From Pseudomonas frederiksbergensis (GTDB lineage: Bacteria > Pseudomonadota > Gammaproteobacteria > Pseudomonadales > Pseudomonadaceae), in assembly GCF_001952935.1 (NCBI RefSeq), contig NZ_CP018319.1, positions 124,001 to 188,000 of the forward strand: a DNA stretch of 64,000 nucleotides. The letters run 5' to 3'. The translations under genes and the position numbers were made by a program. The stretch's first letter is position 1. Each line of letters begins with the position of its first letter. Under the pieces are notes generated by a model that ran no database searches, was not told the origin of the DNA, and saw only the letters and a list, made by a program, of their open reading frames with translations. This document shows positions 51,951 through 61,875 of the stretch, piece after piece.

Positions 51951-52436
51951 ATGCCTTTGCGAACCCTGCCGTTGCTCCTGCTCGCTGCGATTGGCGTGGT
52001 GATGGCTGCAGAAGTCAATTACCCCCTCGATGCCTCGGGGCCGGATGGACGCCGGCCCGGTGGCACCTTGACCCAAAGCATGCCGGCCCCGCCCATTGCC
52101 AATGAAGAAAACAAGGACCTGAAGCGCGAACGCAATTACCCGGACCAGCCACCCACCATCCCCCACACCATCCTCGGTTATCAGATCGACAAGAACGGCA
52201 ACAAGTGCCTGTCCTGTCACAGCCGGGCCAACAGCGCGCGAACCCAGGCAACGATGATCAGCATCACCCACTACATGGACCGCGACGGCCAGGCGCTGGC
52301 GGCGGTGTCACCGCGCCGGTACTTCTGCAACCAATGCCACGTGCCGCAAACAGAAGTGCTGCCCCTGGTGGGCAACAGTTTCGAGACGATCGACAAAATA
52401 CTGCAAGACGAAGCCAACGCCACGCAGAAACCCTGA
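51951..52436 (+). CDS. napB: Diheme cytochrome NapB
   Basis: 161-residue periplasmic electron-transfer subunit. Signal peptide 1-20, two heme c motifs CLSCH (about 85-89) and CNQCH (about 125-129), with matching distal His in YMDRDG and ITHYM regions. ATG 51951 follows TGAGGAG; 11 bases after napA. Small subunit of the NapAB complex. Confidence 0.95.
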   Translation: MPLRTLPLLLLAAIGVVMAAEVNYPLDASGPDGRRPGGTLTQSMPAPPIANEENKDLKRERNYPDQPPTIPHTILGYQIDKNGNKCLSCHSRANSARTQATMISITHYMDRDGQALAAVSPRRYFCNQCHVPQTEVLPLVGNSFETIDKILQDEANATQKP

Positions 52437-52445
52437 GGAGGCAAC

Positions 52446-53042
52446 ATGAAAAAACTGTTCGCCCTGCTTAAGGATTACTGGGGCATTCTGCGTCGTCCGA
52501 GCCTCTACTACAGCCTGGGCTTTCTGACGTTGGGGGGCTTTATCGCCGGGATCATTTTCTGGGGTGGCTTCAACACCGCGCTGGAGCTGAGCAATACCGA
52601 GAAATTCTGCATCTCCTGTCATGAAATGCGTGACAACGTGTTCGTCGAACTCAAGGACACCATTCACTACACCAACCGCTCCGGCGTGCGCGCCAGTTGC
52701 CCGGACTGCCACGTGCCCCACGAATGGACCCACAAGATCGCGCGCAAGATGCAGGCTTCGAAGGAGGTGTGGGGCAAGATTTTCGGCACCATCGATACGC
52801 GTGACAAATTTCTCATGCTGCGTCGCGAACTGGCCGAACATGAATGGGCAAGGCTCAAGGCCAATGACTCGCGCGAATGCCGTAATTGTCACAATTTCGA
52901 GTTCATGGATTTTACCCGCCAGAGCAAGCGCGCTTCCTCCATGCACTCAACTTCTTTGGCTAACGGTGAGGCCACCTGCATTGACTGCCACAAGGGCATC
53001 GCTCACAAGCTGCCCGATATGAGCGGGGTGAAAGGCTGGTAG
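52446..53042 (+). CDS. napC: Tetraheme quinol dehydrogenase NapC
   Basis: 198-residue membrane-anchored NapC/NirT cytochrome: one N-terminal helix ([19 protein letters not shown]) and four heme motifs CISCH, CPDCH, CRNCH and CIDCH. It oxidises ubiquinol and passes electrons to NapB. Nine bases after napB. The operon ends here; a short T-rich stretch at 53044-53051 follows. Confidence 0.95.
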   Translation: MKKLFALLKDYWGILRRPSLYYSLGFLTLGGFIAGIIFWGGFNTALELSNTEKFCISCHEMRDNVFVELKDTIHYTNRSGVRASCPDCHVPHEWTHKIARKMQASKEVWGKIFGTIDTRDKFLMLRRELAEHEWARLKANDSRECRNCHNFEFMDFTRQSKRASSMHSTSLANGEATCIDCHKGIAHKLPDMSGVKGW

Positions 53043-53106
53043 GTTTTTTTCGATCAGCCCGCACTTGTCCTGGCCTTTTATCCAACCCACAACGCTGGTC
53101 ACCGAC

Positions 53107-53778
53107 ATGCCAACCCCCGAATCCACCCTCCTCGACAGCTGGCACCACAACGCCCAATCCTGGATCGACGCCATCCGCACTGGTGCCATCGAAAGCCGCC
53201 TCAAAGTCACTGACCAGGCCATCCTGCTGGCGGTGCTGAGCCGCCAGCCCGAGCGTGTGCTTGACCTGGGCTGCGGCGAGGGCTGGTTGTTGCGCGCGCT
53301 GGCTGAACGGGGCATCGAGGCGGTCGGTGTCGATGGCGATGCGACGCTGGTCGAGGCGGCGCGGGCGGCGGGCTCTTCGTCGGTGCATCTGGCGAGCTAT
53401 GAAGAATTGGTGGAGGCGAAGGTGGACATTGGCCGCGACTACGACCTGATCTGCGCCAACTTCGCCCTGCTGCACCAGGACATCATCCCGCTGCTCGCCG
53501 CCATGAACGCCCTGCTCGCCCCTGGCGGCGCGCTGGTGATCCAGACGCTGCATCCATGGACCGCGGCGGCGGGCGACTATCAGGATGGCTGGCGGGAAGA
53601 GAACTTTGCCGGGGTCAAGGGCCAATGGCAACCCATGCCGTGGTACTTGCGCACCTTGTCCAGTTGGTTCAACGCGCTGGACATGGCCGGATTTCGGCTG
53701 GCCGCCCTGCAAGAGCCGCAGCACCCGCAAAGTCCTGCGCCGCAGTCATTGCTGCTGGTGGCCGAACCGCGGAGGTAA
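53107..53778 (+). CDS. SAM-dependent methyltransferase
   Basis: 223-residue class I methyltransferase. Motif I is VLDLGCGEGWLLRAL (residues about 51-65), followed by acidic AVGVDGDATLVEAA and DLICANFALLH. The C-terminal part continues the Rossmann fold. 64 bases after napC on the same strand, yet weak SD and no functional link to nitrate reduction. Substrate unknown. Confidence 0.85.
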   Translation: MPTPESTLLDSWHHNAQSWIDAIRTGAIESRLKVTDQAILLAVLSRQPERVLDLGCGEGWLLRALAERGIEAVGVDGDATLVEAARAAGSSSVHLASYEELVEAKVDIGRDYDLICANFALLHQDIIPLLAAMNALLAPGGALVIQTLHPWTAAAGDYQDGWREENFAGVKGQWQPMPWYLRTLSSWFNALDMAGFRLAALQEPQHPQSPAPQSLLLVAEPRR

Positions 53779-53802
53779 GTGCAATCGATCAATTCGGGCT
53801 CG

Positions 53803-54399
53803 TCAGAAATTCCCTTCCCGCACCCACCGCCTGACCTCAGCCTGTATGGCATAAGCCGGCGCCTCCACAGCATTGAAATCCTGTGTATACCGCTGGGCAA
53901 ATCCTTCTACCCCCCATTCCTGATATTGCTGCACATGCTTTAGTTCGTGCGCCCAGAGCGCAATGTCCTGCTCTGCGGTTTGAGCGTCCCGGAAAAGGAC
54001 GATGTCGATCAGCGTCACGGCACCGACATCGGGGTTTTGCAGCATGGCCGTGGCGGCGTTGAATTGGCCGTTGTCGCTCACTTTGTAGCGCGCAGTGTCG
54101 AGGACGCTGGGGTCGTACCAGCGCAGCAGTCGCTCGCGGATGTGCGGAGGAATGGGCTGGATGCCGGCGCTGGCGGCGTCAGCGCGGGCTTGGGTCAGCC
54201 ACATCGCTAGGGCCGGTGCCGCGATCTGGTGGATGTCATCAGACAGGGGACCAAGCAGCGGTCCCACGTCTGGCAGGCAGATGCAGCCGTCCAGGCACAC
54301 TTGTGTCTCGCCAGCCGGGCAGGCGCTGGTCTGGGCTGGTACTTCAAGCGTCAGGCAAAGAACAAACAGCGCCACCAGGCGCGTGATGATGGACGGCAT
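53803..54399 (-). CDS. Secreted DUF4157-type putative metalloprotease domain protein
   Basis: 198 residues. Signal peptide 1-22, then a Cys-rich segment CPAGETQVCLDGCICLP (residues about 27-43). The HExxH-like zinc site HELKH is at about 151-155, followed by VQQY, as in DUF4157 proteins, whose peptidase activity is mostly unproved. ATG 54399 has GGAG upstream. It stands alone between convergent methyltransferase and the cupin gene. Confidence 0.75.
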   Translation of the reverse strand: MPSIITRLVALFVLCLTLEVPAQTSACPAGETQVCLDGCICLPDVGPLLGPLSDDIHQIAAPALAMWLTQARADAASAGIQPIPPHIRERLLRWYDPSVLDTARYKVSDNGQFNAATAMLQNPDVGAVTLIDIVLFRDAQTAEQDIALWAHELKHVQQYQEWGVEGFAQRYTQDFNAVEAPAYAIQAEVRRWVREGNF

Positions 54400-54495
54400 T
54401 GGTCGCTCCAAGGACGGACGCAGCGCGAACAGTGGGTCCCGATTGATCGACGATTCGCATGGCTTTAGCGTAGCCCCGAACCAGGCGCCCCAGCG

Positions 54496-54825
54496 TTAAT
54501 CCACGACGAACAACTTGGCACCGGTGGTGCTGAAAGATCGATGCCCCTCAGCGTTGCTACCTACCTGATAGCTCATCCCGGCGGTGAGCGTGAACTGACG
54601 ACCATCCTCCAGCTCCGTGTGCAACTCGCCTTCCAGGCACAACAGGATATGACCTCTCCAGCACCAGTGATCGGCCAGATATCCGGGGCTGTACTCAACC
54701 ATCCGCACACGGGTTGAACCAAACTGGCAGGTTCGCCAATAGGCGGTACCGGTCTGTCCAGCATGCTGTACAGGTTCGACGGTCGACCAATCGGTCGTAC
54801 CAAAGAAAACACCCGTTAGATCCAT
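54496..54825 (-). CDS. DHCW-motif cupin fold protein
   Basis: 109-residue single-domain cupin. YLADHWCWRGHILLCLEGELH (residues about 49-69) carries the DH-W-C-W motif used to name this small family, and the second half GMSYQVGSNAEGHRS supplies the last metal-like His. Function not known. ATG 54825 has GAGG six bases upstream. Confidence 0.85.
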   Translation of the reverse strand: MDLTGVFFGTTDWSTVEPVQHAGQTGTAYWRTCQFGSTRVRMVEYSPGYLADHWCWRGHILLCLEGELHTELEDGRQFTLTAGMSYQVGSNAEGHRSFSTTGAKLFVVD

Positions 54826-54942
54826 CGTTGCCTCATCAATCAAGGAATGTCTGTGGACCGTACCCATCCAGTTCTACGTTTGATAGACACAGATGCCCCG
54901 CGTTTATGAGATACAGGCTCGAACACCCGCGAACAATCCAAA

Positions 54943-54977
54943 AAAAGCCCCGCGCTTCAACCGAAGGCGGGGCTTTT
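54943..54977 (-). terminator. Intrinsic terminator after the Fe-ADH gene
   Basis: AAAAGCCCCGC / GCGGGGCTTTT, 11-bp stem with a 13-base loop and T-run on both strands, 18 bases past the alcohol dehydrogenase stop. Confidence 0.88.
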
Positions 54978-54994
54978 GATCTGGCGGGAGACGA

Positions 54995-56143
<1,149 letters not shown>

Positions 56144-56747
56144 GGTAATTCCTCTTTTATTCTGGAAACCCGGAAATCAGGTGAGGTCTTGTACTCAAAT
56201 CGCAGGCTGTGAGGCGGGTCTGAATATCGTCATTGACGAGTTCAGCGGGAGACGTGCTGCATCAAGTGTTCAGGCGAACAGTGTTTTAAGACGCAGAGGT
56301 GGATGGGCCATCGCAGCCGGTATCTTTTGATCATGGGATCGAGCCTAAACCTGTGACGCCAGACTGGAATGGTCCTTTAGCGTTCATTGGCACCTCCTTT
56401 AGTACCGGGAGGTCATGCGCCCCTACAAGCCCGGCTCTTGGCTTTACGAGACTGGGTAGATAATTGGTTCGCACGCATATGGATCAATCGACAGGCAGAA
56501 ATCGGCCAAATGCGGGCAGTCGTGACCGTCTGCTGTGGGCCAATTCTGCCTGCCCCCATCGTCAGCTTTGGATCGATCCAAGTCATACAGCCGCCAATCA
56601 TCCGCCCCGCGAAAGACTTTGTTGGAAACCTTTTCTGATAGCGCTGAAGAGCGCACGTGTCAGTAAGACGCTTGCACGGGCTTTCTCTTATGGATCTAAC
56701 ATGACGTCCGGGCGACCAGCGTCTTATTCGTCGGGCAAGATGAGGGC
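56144..56747. other. Intergenic region with degenerate repeat
   Basis: No convincing gene in 604 bases. Positions about 56494-56515 (GCAGAAATCGGCCAAATGCG) hold the dispersed intergenic motif also found at 1060 and 37223, with a partly complementary GGGCCAATTCTGCC at 56536. Small frames on both strands look like noise around the repeat. Confidence 0.45.
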
Positions 56748-57881
56748 TTAGTCAACCATCACCTCGTCCAGTGCCTGCTCGAGGGTGCTGACCGTGCGCT
56801 CGATGTTGTGCAGCTTTTCGAGTCCGAACAGACCGATGCGGAAGGTCTGGAAGTCGGCCGGCTCATCGCATTGCAACGGCACTCCGGCGGCGATCTGTAG
56901 GCCGTGGTTGGCAAATTTCTTACCGTTCTTGATGTCGGCATCATCGGTGTAGCTCACCACTACGCCAGGGGCCTGAAAGCCGGCTGCGGCCACGCTTTTG
57001 ATGCCTTTGCCGGTCAACATTGCCCGCACCCGATCGCCCAGAGCCTGTTGTTCGCCGCGAACCTTGTCGAAACCGTAGGCTTGCGTCTCTTTCATCACGT
57101 CATTAAATCGCGCGATGGAATCGCTGGGCATGGTCGCATGGTAGGCATGTCCGCCCTGTTCGTAGGCCTGCATGATCTGCAGCCATTTTTTCAGGTCGCA
57201 GGCGAAACTGCTGCTTTGCGTCTGTTCGATGCGCTCGAGGGCCAGAGAACTGAGCATCACCAGGGCGCAGCAAGGGGAAGCGCTCCAGCCTTTCTGCGGT
57301 GCGCTGATCAGCAGGTCGACTGCGCATTTCTGCATATCGACCCAAAGCGTGCCTGAGGCGATGCAGTCCAGCACGAACAGGCCACCCACCGCATGCACGG
57401 CGTCGCCGACGGCCCGCAGATACTCGTCGGGCAGGAGAATCCCTGATGAGGTTTCAACGTGGGGGGCGAAGACAATCTGCGGCTTTTGCGCCTGAATGGC
57501 TGCCAGCACTTCGTCCAGAGGGGGTGGGGCGTAGGCAGCCTGGCGACCCGTGTCGACCGGTCGGGCTTTCAGCACCGTGGTGGCCGCCGGAATGTTGCCC
57601 ATCTCAAGGATCTGGCTCCAGCGATAACTGAACCAGCCGTTGCGTATCACCAGGCATTGCTGGTCGGAGGCAAACTGTCGCGCCACCGCTTCCATGCCGA
57701 ATGTGCCGCTGCCCGGCACGACCGCAACAGCCTGGGCGTTGTAGACCTGTTTCAGGGTTTTGGAAATGTTCTTCATCACGTCTTGAAATGACTGTGACAT
57801 GTGATTGAGCGAGCGGTCGGTGTAAACCACTGAGTACTCGACCAGCCCCTCGGGATCGACACTGGGATATAGCTTTGACAT
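56748..57881 (-). CDS. Class V PLP aminotransferase (alanine-glyoxylate type)
   Basis: 377-residue fold-type I aminotransferase. The PLP Lys197 is in LISAPQKGWSASP and the loop VVPGSGTFGMEA binds phosphate; the NHMSQSFQDV start recalls the alanine-glyoxylate/phosphonatase family. The substrate pair cannot be told; 2-aminoethylphosphonate or serine-glyoxylate are possible. A LysR gene is about 250 bases upstream on the same strand. Confidence 0.85.
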   Translation of the reverse strand: MSKLYPSVDPEGLVEYSVVYTDRSLNHMSQSFQDVMKNISKTLKQVYNAQAVAVVPGSGTFGMEAVARQFASDQQCLVIRNGWFSYRWSQILEMGNIPAATTVLKARPVDTGRQAAYAPPPLDEVLAAIQAQKPQIVFAPHVETSSGILLPDEYLRAVGDAVHAVGGLFVLDCIASGTLWVDMQKCAVDLLISAPQKGWSASPCCALVMLSSLALERIEQTQSSSFACDLKKWLQIMQAYEQGGHAYHATMPSDSIARFNDVMKETQAYGFDKVRGEQQALGDRVRAMLTGKGIKSVAAAGFQAPGVVVSYTDDADIKNGKKFANHGLQIAAGVPLQCDEPADFQTFRIGLFGLEKLHNIERTVSTLEQALDEVMVD

Positions 57882-58132
57882 GGGGTGACTCCTTTGACAG
57901 AGATCTCATTGGTATCGACCCTGCCCTAAGCCTTGGCAAATGACAAGATTGCTCGGGATTGAATGGCGACTTCTGTCGAGCGGCCGGCATCATCAGGTCG
58001 ATTACTGGACGTAGCAATGCTCGCAGATGGCTGCTGAGTTATGGGAGGGTGGGCCTTAAAGGCTCCTACTTCCTTACGTTCCGTCGATAACGACCAGTTA
58101 CGAAGGGCAGCAGCCGACCCTTAGCTGCCCAC

Positions 58133-59053
58133 TCACTTAAGGCTGCCATCATCGTTTCGTTGGGCCAAGCGCTGGTAGATAAACTCCACTGCTAGTCGGA
58201 TTTTCGGGATCAGATAGCGGGATTGCAGGTAAAGCATGTAGATCCCGACCTCGGTCCGCGAGATCCCAACCGGCTGACTAAGGTCTACAGTGACCAATTC
58301 CCCCCGCTGCAGGTATTCGCGCAAGCTCCACTCAGGCAACAGCACCATCCCACGGTGCTTGCATGCCATGGCAGTCAAAGAGGCTACGTCATTGCTAATG
58401 AATGTTGGAACAATCCGAGGGGTTATCCAGTTCTTGCCATCAAAACCAAGCCATTTGAGGACACTCTTTGAGCCACGATACATGAGTGCCGAGTGGCCTT
58501 TTAAGTCTTCTACCGTCCTTGGCGTGCCACGAGTTGCCAAGTAGGTTGTAGAGGCAGCGAGGATGAAGATATTCGGGTCGAGTCGACGCGCTACCACCCG
58601 ATTCTCTGGTTCAGAACCGGCTCGGAGAGCAATGTCGTATTTATCGCCACCGAGATCCTGTAGCTCGTCACTTAAATCCACGTCAAGGAGGACGTCTGGA
58701 TAAATGTCGCTGAAATCCTGAAGCACAGGCAGCAGCTTCATCCGCCCGTAGCTTGGCGTACAACTGATGCGTAGCGTACCGCTGGGCCGGCTTGCTTGAT
58801 CTTTCAAAAGCTCTTCGGCGGCAGCCAGCTGTGCCATCCCTGAACGAACCTGTGCCAGATACGTTTCTCCCATTTCGGTGAGGCTGACGCTTCGGGTCGT
58901 GCGATGGAGGAGCACCGCCCCGACAGAATTTTCAAGCTCCGCGATTCGCCGGGATATTGAGGAGGCTGGCACATCGAAAGCTCTGCCCGCCTCGGTGAAG
59001 CTTAGGGTATCAGCAACCTTGATGAAGTATTTGAGTGCGCGCAATTTGTCCAT
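58133..59053 (-). CDS. LysR-family transcriptional regulator
   Basis: 306 residues from ATG 59053. Winged helix LRALKYFIKVADTLSFTEAG, VPASSISRRIAELENSVGAVL; effector domain GTLRISCTPSYGRMKLLPVL, KYDIALRAGSEPEN. The C-terminus is of the group that often represses or activates nearby oxidoreductases. Likely target is unclear: the SnoaL genes are divergent, 505 bases away. Confidence 0.88.
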   Translation of the reverse strand: MDKLRALKYFIKVADTLSFTEAGRAFDVPASSISRRIAELENSVGAVLLHRTTRSVSLTEMGETYLAQVRSGMAQLAAAEELLKDQASRPSGTLRISCTPSYGRMKLLPVLQDFSDIYPDVLLDVDLSDELQDLGGDKYDIALRAGSEPENRVVARRLDPNIFILAASTTYLATRGTPRTVEDLKGHSALMYRGSKSVLKWLGFDGKNWITPRIVPTFISNDVASLTAMACKHRGMVLLPEWSLREYLQRGELVTVDLSQPVGISRTEVGIYMLYLQSRYLIPKIRLAVEFIYQRLAQRNDDGSLK

Positions 59054-59557
59054 CAGTACGACCCTTTCCATCATTGTCTTTTCGACAAAATAGTTTTCTG
59101 ATTATATCTATTTAAGGACTGCGCATGTTGCCTTAGCCTAGAAATCTCAAACGAGGTCAAGCAATGTGGGAAGTTACAAACCCGCTACATCTGGGCGGCC
59201 CAAACCCATAGCCAGCTTCCCTGGCGATCCTTTTGGGTTTAGCAAAGGCAATGCCGGGGAAGAGCTCACTCTGGGGGCCGTGACGCCGAGCGTGGCGGGC
59301 GTCACTTGGTTAAGGGGCGCCCTACCCCAAAAGGGGGCACGAGCCCAAGTTGCTGCGCGACGTACACGTTCCGTTGGATGAGATGCTAAAGGGAGATTAT
59401 CCCAACGCGCTTACGAGCAGAGTAGCCCTGAGATAGTAGCGCGATAAGGGACATACCACTTTTTAGTCGGGTCGCACTGAGCGCTCGGCTCAAGAACGCA
59501 AAAACTATTTGATTGTTTATTTTTTACATCCATTGAAATCATAGAGAAGGACAGGCA
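59054..59557. other. Long intergenic region, no gene
   Basis: 504 bases between divergent LysR and SnoaL genes. A frame at 59166-59381 encodes a Gly/Arg/Pro-rich 71-mer with no homology I recognise and a composition unlike neighbours. The segment 59280-59340 (GCCGAGCGTGGCGGGCGTCA and CCCCAAAAGGGGG) is locally very GC-rich. I see no structured RNA or repeat of a known type. Confidence 0.35.
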
Positions 59558-59953
59558 ATGAACCACGAAGAGCAGAATAAGCATTTCGTACTGGAAGCGT
59601 TTGAGACACTGTTCAACAAACGCGACTATTCCGCGGCAGAACGCTTCTGGTCACCCGACTATATTCAGCACAGTTCCTACATCGCACCAGGTCGCGAGGG
59701 CCTTTTTGACCTCGTTAAGGCAGCGCCCGCTGAGTTTCGCTACGAAAATGCACTGGCTGTGGCGTCGGGCGATTATGTAGTGCTTCATGGCCGTTTTTCA
59801 GGATTCGGCGCGCCAGTAAACTGGATTGTGGTCGACATAGTGCGGATCGAAAACGGCCAGCTCGCTGAGCATTGGGACGTAATTCAGGACGAAGCCACGC
59901 GCGACGAATCAAAGAGCGGGCTCCCGATGTTCGGCGATAGCTTCCCGAACTGA
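59558..59953 (+). CDS. SnoaL-like (NTF2-fold) protein
   Basis: 131 residues: FNKRDYSAAERFWSPDYIQHSS (with the Asp-x-x-x-His type pocket), GREGLFDLVKAAPAEFRYENAL, VLHGRFSGFG, VDIVRIENGQLAEHWDVIQD. These proteins are polyketide cyclases, isomerases or unknown ligand binders. GAAGGA precedes the ATG. Paired with the next SnoaL-like gene. Confidence 0.85.
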   Translation: MNHEEQNKHFVLEAFETLFNKRDYSAAERFWSPDYIQHSSYIAPGREGLFDLVKAAPAEFRYENALAVASGDYVVLHGRFSGFGAPVNWIVVDIVRIENGQLAEHWDVIQDEATRDESKSGLPMFGDSFPN

Positions 59954-60004
59954 TCCAATAGCGCCGCCCTACATGCGCTCGTCAAGTTATTGAGGACATT
60001 GGCC

Positions 60005-60472
60005 ATGACCGATGCAAAGACCCTATTGTTAGATCTACTTGCCGCAACTCCCGATGGTAAAAAATGTGCCGAGCTGTTCGCTGAAGACGGAGTGCTGGAA
60101 CTTCCCTTCCTGCATTCGCTCGGTATCCCGAGCCGTCACCAGGGGCGGGAAGCCATCGCGAAATTTTACGATTTTGTCGGCAGCACCCTTTACCCCGGCT
60201 TCGGCTTCAAACCCGAAAACGTCACTGTGCTGATTGATACGAAGGATCAGGTGTATGCCGAGTATTTGACAGACGCGCGCGCGGCGGCCACTGGGCGGCT
60301 GATCCATCACCTGTTCGCGGGACGACTTGTCGCCGAGAACGGCAAAATCAAGCTGCTTCGCGAGTCCCTAAATACGGTGGCCGCCGCGCAGGCCCTTAAC
60401 ACGAATGGTGTTGCCGACCTAGCTTCGCCTGAAGCTGAGATTTTCTCGGTTCCGCCGGGATATAAAAGCTAG
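60005..60472 (+). CDS. SnoaL-like (NTF2-fold) protein 2
   Basis: 155 residues from ATG 60005 (TGAGGAC upstream). FAEDGVLELPFLHSLGIPSRHQGREAIAKF (residues about 23-52) and RLIHHLFAGRLVAENGKIKLLRESLN are the NTF2 landmarks. It follows the first SnoaL-like gene by 51 bases on the same strand. The pair may act together; substrate unknown. Confidence 0.82.
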   Translation: MTDAKTLLLDLLAATPDGKKCAELFAEDGVLELPFLHSLGIPSRHQGREAIAKFYDFVGSTLYPGFGFKPENVTVLIDTKDQVYAEYLTDARAAATGRLIHHLFAGRLVAENGKIKLLRESLNTVAAAQALNTNGVADLASPEAEIFSVPPGYKS

Positions 60473-60734
60473 GTTGCCGAGGCGATCGGGGCTTGTGATT
60501 TTCTTATTATCGAGAAATGCAGCGGTCAACTTTTAACCGGACAGCTCCTTGACGAAGCAGGTCAGGTCGCCTGGCAGTCATGCTACGACTCCGTACGCTG
60601 GTAACGGCTGCAGGCGCATATATCGCGAACGACTTAGTTCGAGCGAGCTGAACAGGAGTGACTTCGACTGCCTTGTATCCGCTCGGCAGTTTTGCCATAC
60701 ATTGAATCGCCCCTAGTTTATTAGATAGGCGGAA
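60473..60734. other. Intergenic region
   Basis: No convincing gene; a 63-codon minus frame at 60507-60698 lacks an SD and is not protein-like. Borders the duplicated unit that starts near 60735. Confidence 0.35.
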
Positions 60735-60900
60735 TGGCCGCTCTTGGCCGTAAGCAGTCGCCCGAGGAAGGGGCGTAACGGTCCTGGGAACACTATAAAA
60801 TTCCTACACAACCCTCGGCCCCCCTAACCAAAATGGCGCCATCCAATCTTTTGGCGACGACTGAGTGACGGCCTTGAGCCATTCAAACAGAGATCTTCAA
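60735..60900 (+). repeat. Duplicate of the 20.2-20.53 kb leader region with the RNA deleted
   Basis: 60742-60815 matches 20172-20250 closely. From 60836 (AAAATGGCGCCATCCAATCT) it joins bases that in the 20-kb copy are separated by about 165 bases, so the three-way-junction RNA has been deleted. Then 60850-60900 (GGCGACGACTGAGTGACGGCC) is again nearly identical to the 20-kb copy. Confidence 0.75.
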
Positions 60901-60950
60901 ATGACTCGATACATGCCCCTCACCGGCATCGACCTGATCCCGGCCTCCCT
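60901..60950 (+). pseudogene. Truncated copy of the 20534 small gene
   Basis: ATG 60901 and 50 bases (16-17 codons, MTRYMPLTGIDLIPASL) match the gene at 20534 with two or three changes; identity stops abruptly after 60950. Only 17 bases further the GrpB gene ends on the other strand, so a later insertion or deletion removed the rest of the small gene. Confidence 0.75.
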
Positions 60951-60966
60951 CACTATGAGCGCGTAC

Positions 60967-61473
60967 TTATTCCTCTGGATACGTATCCATCAAAGCATCA
61001 ATGTAGGGTGCCTTGTGCGCGAGATATTCGGCAATGCCTCCCCGGTTGTTGGCTTCGAGCCGTAGCTTCAAATCCTGATACTGCTGCCGGATGCTGGCGC
61101 TTTCTCTCAAAAGGTCTCGGAAGCGCAGCATTCGCGCAATCTGTCCATGACCAGCGACGCACACGTGTATTTTATGAGTTCTCACCCCATCGACATCGCG
61201 ACGGTAAAAGTGATGGTCGGTCGAAAGATCTGTTCCCCGTACATAGCCCAATGTATGCATGAACTCGCCACGAGCCGCTTCATTTACGTGCTCCGACACC
61301 ACAACCAAAATGTCGATTTCTGGTTTGGCGCAAAGCCCAGGAACAGCGGTACTACCGACATGATGAGTTTCGATCAGCTCAGCTCCAAAGCCCTCCGCTA
61401 TTCGTCGTTTTTCGGTAGTAAAAAGTAGCGGCCATTGAGGATCATAGGGCGAGATTTTACTGGTGAGGGTCAT
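60967..61473 (-). CDS. GrpB family (nucleotidyltransferase-like) protein
   Basis: 168 residues from ATG 61473 (AAGGA upstream). Signature WPLLFTTEKRRIAEGFG, HVGSTAVPGLCAKPEIDILV (GS and two Asp as in nucleotidyltransferases) and HKIHVCVAGH. Biochemical activity is unproved; GrpB is a common acquired small family. The 3' end abuts the truncated small-gene copy, suggesting arrival at this junction. Confidence 0.85.
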   Translation of the reverse strand: MTLTSKISPYDPQWPLLFTTEKRRIAEGFGAELIETHHVGSTAVPGLCAKPEIDILVVVSEHVNEAARGEFMHTLGYVRGTDLSTDHHFYRRDVDGVRTHKIHVCVAGHGQIARMLRFRDLLRESASIRQQYQDLKLRLEANNRGGIAEYLAHKAPYIDALMDTYPEE

Positions 61474-61875
61474 CAGCTGTCCTTGCGTCATAGTCGAAGG
61501 AGAGAAGATTAACCGTGGTTCAAAAAATTTGAAGTCGGCCATGGGGCCCACCGCAGAAAATAGGCGCTTGAGATTGAAATATTTACTTTGAGCAGAGGAT
61601 TTCGGGCTCTGATTTCGCTTAGCTGCGCGCAAGGAGGCGTTTTCAGCGGTCAGTTTGCGGGCTGTCTGGAAAGACCGACTTTTTTCAATGAAATCTGCCA
61701 CAACGACCAGTCACAACAAGTGATGGTCGCTATACGAGCCATCGCTGCCTGTCAGTTTGAATCCTCTTACAAGTATTCGCGTCTAGAGTTTCACTGCCAA
61801 CTATCCTGAAACAAGATCAGATTCAACCGTGCAACGTCAGGTATCGAGGGTGACTTCGTCCTCAGGGAAACCGGT
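61474..61875. other. Intergenic region with a possible gene remnant
   Basis: 402 bases upstream of GrpB and the channel gene. On the minus strand the frame upstream of GrpB reads KYFNLKRLFSAVGPMADF and FFEPRLIFSPST, which looks partly protein-like but is not part of GrpB. No known repeat. Confidence 0.35.

Noticed and set aside
59166..59381. 71-residue frame in the LysR-SnoaL intergenic region
   Set aside because: No SD, odd composition and no recognised motif; listed only as part of the intergenic region.
60507..60698. 63-codon minus frame
   Set aside because: No SD, no homology, and sits beside the broken duplicate unit; not supported as a gene.
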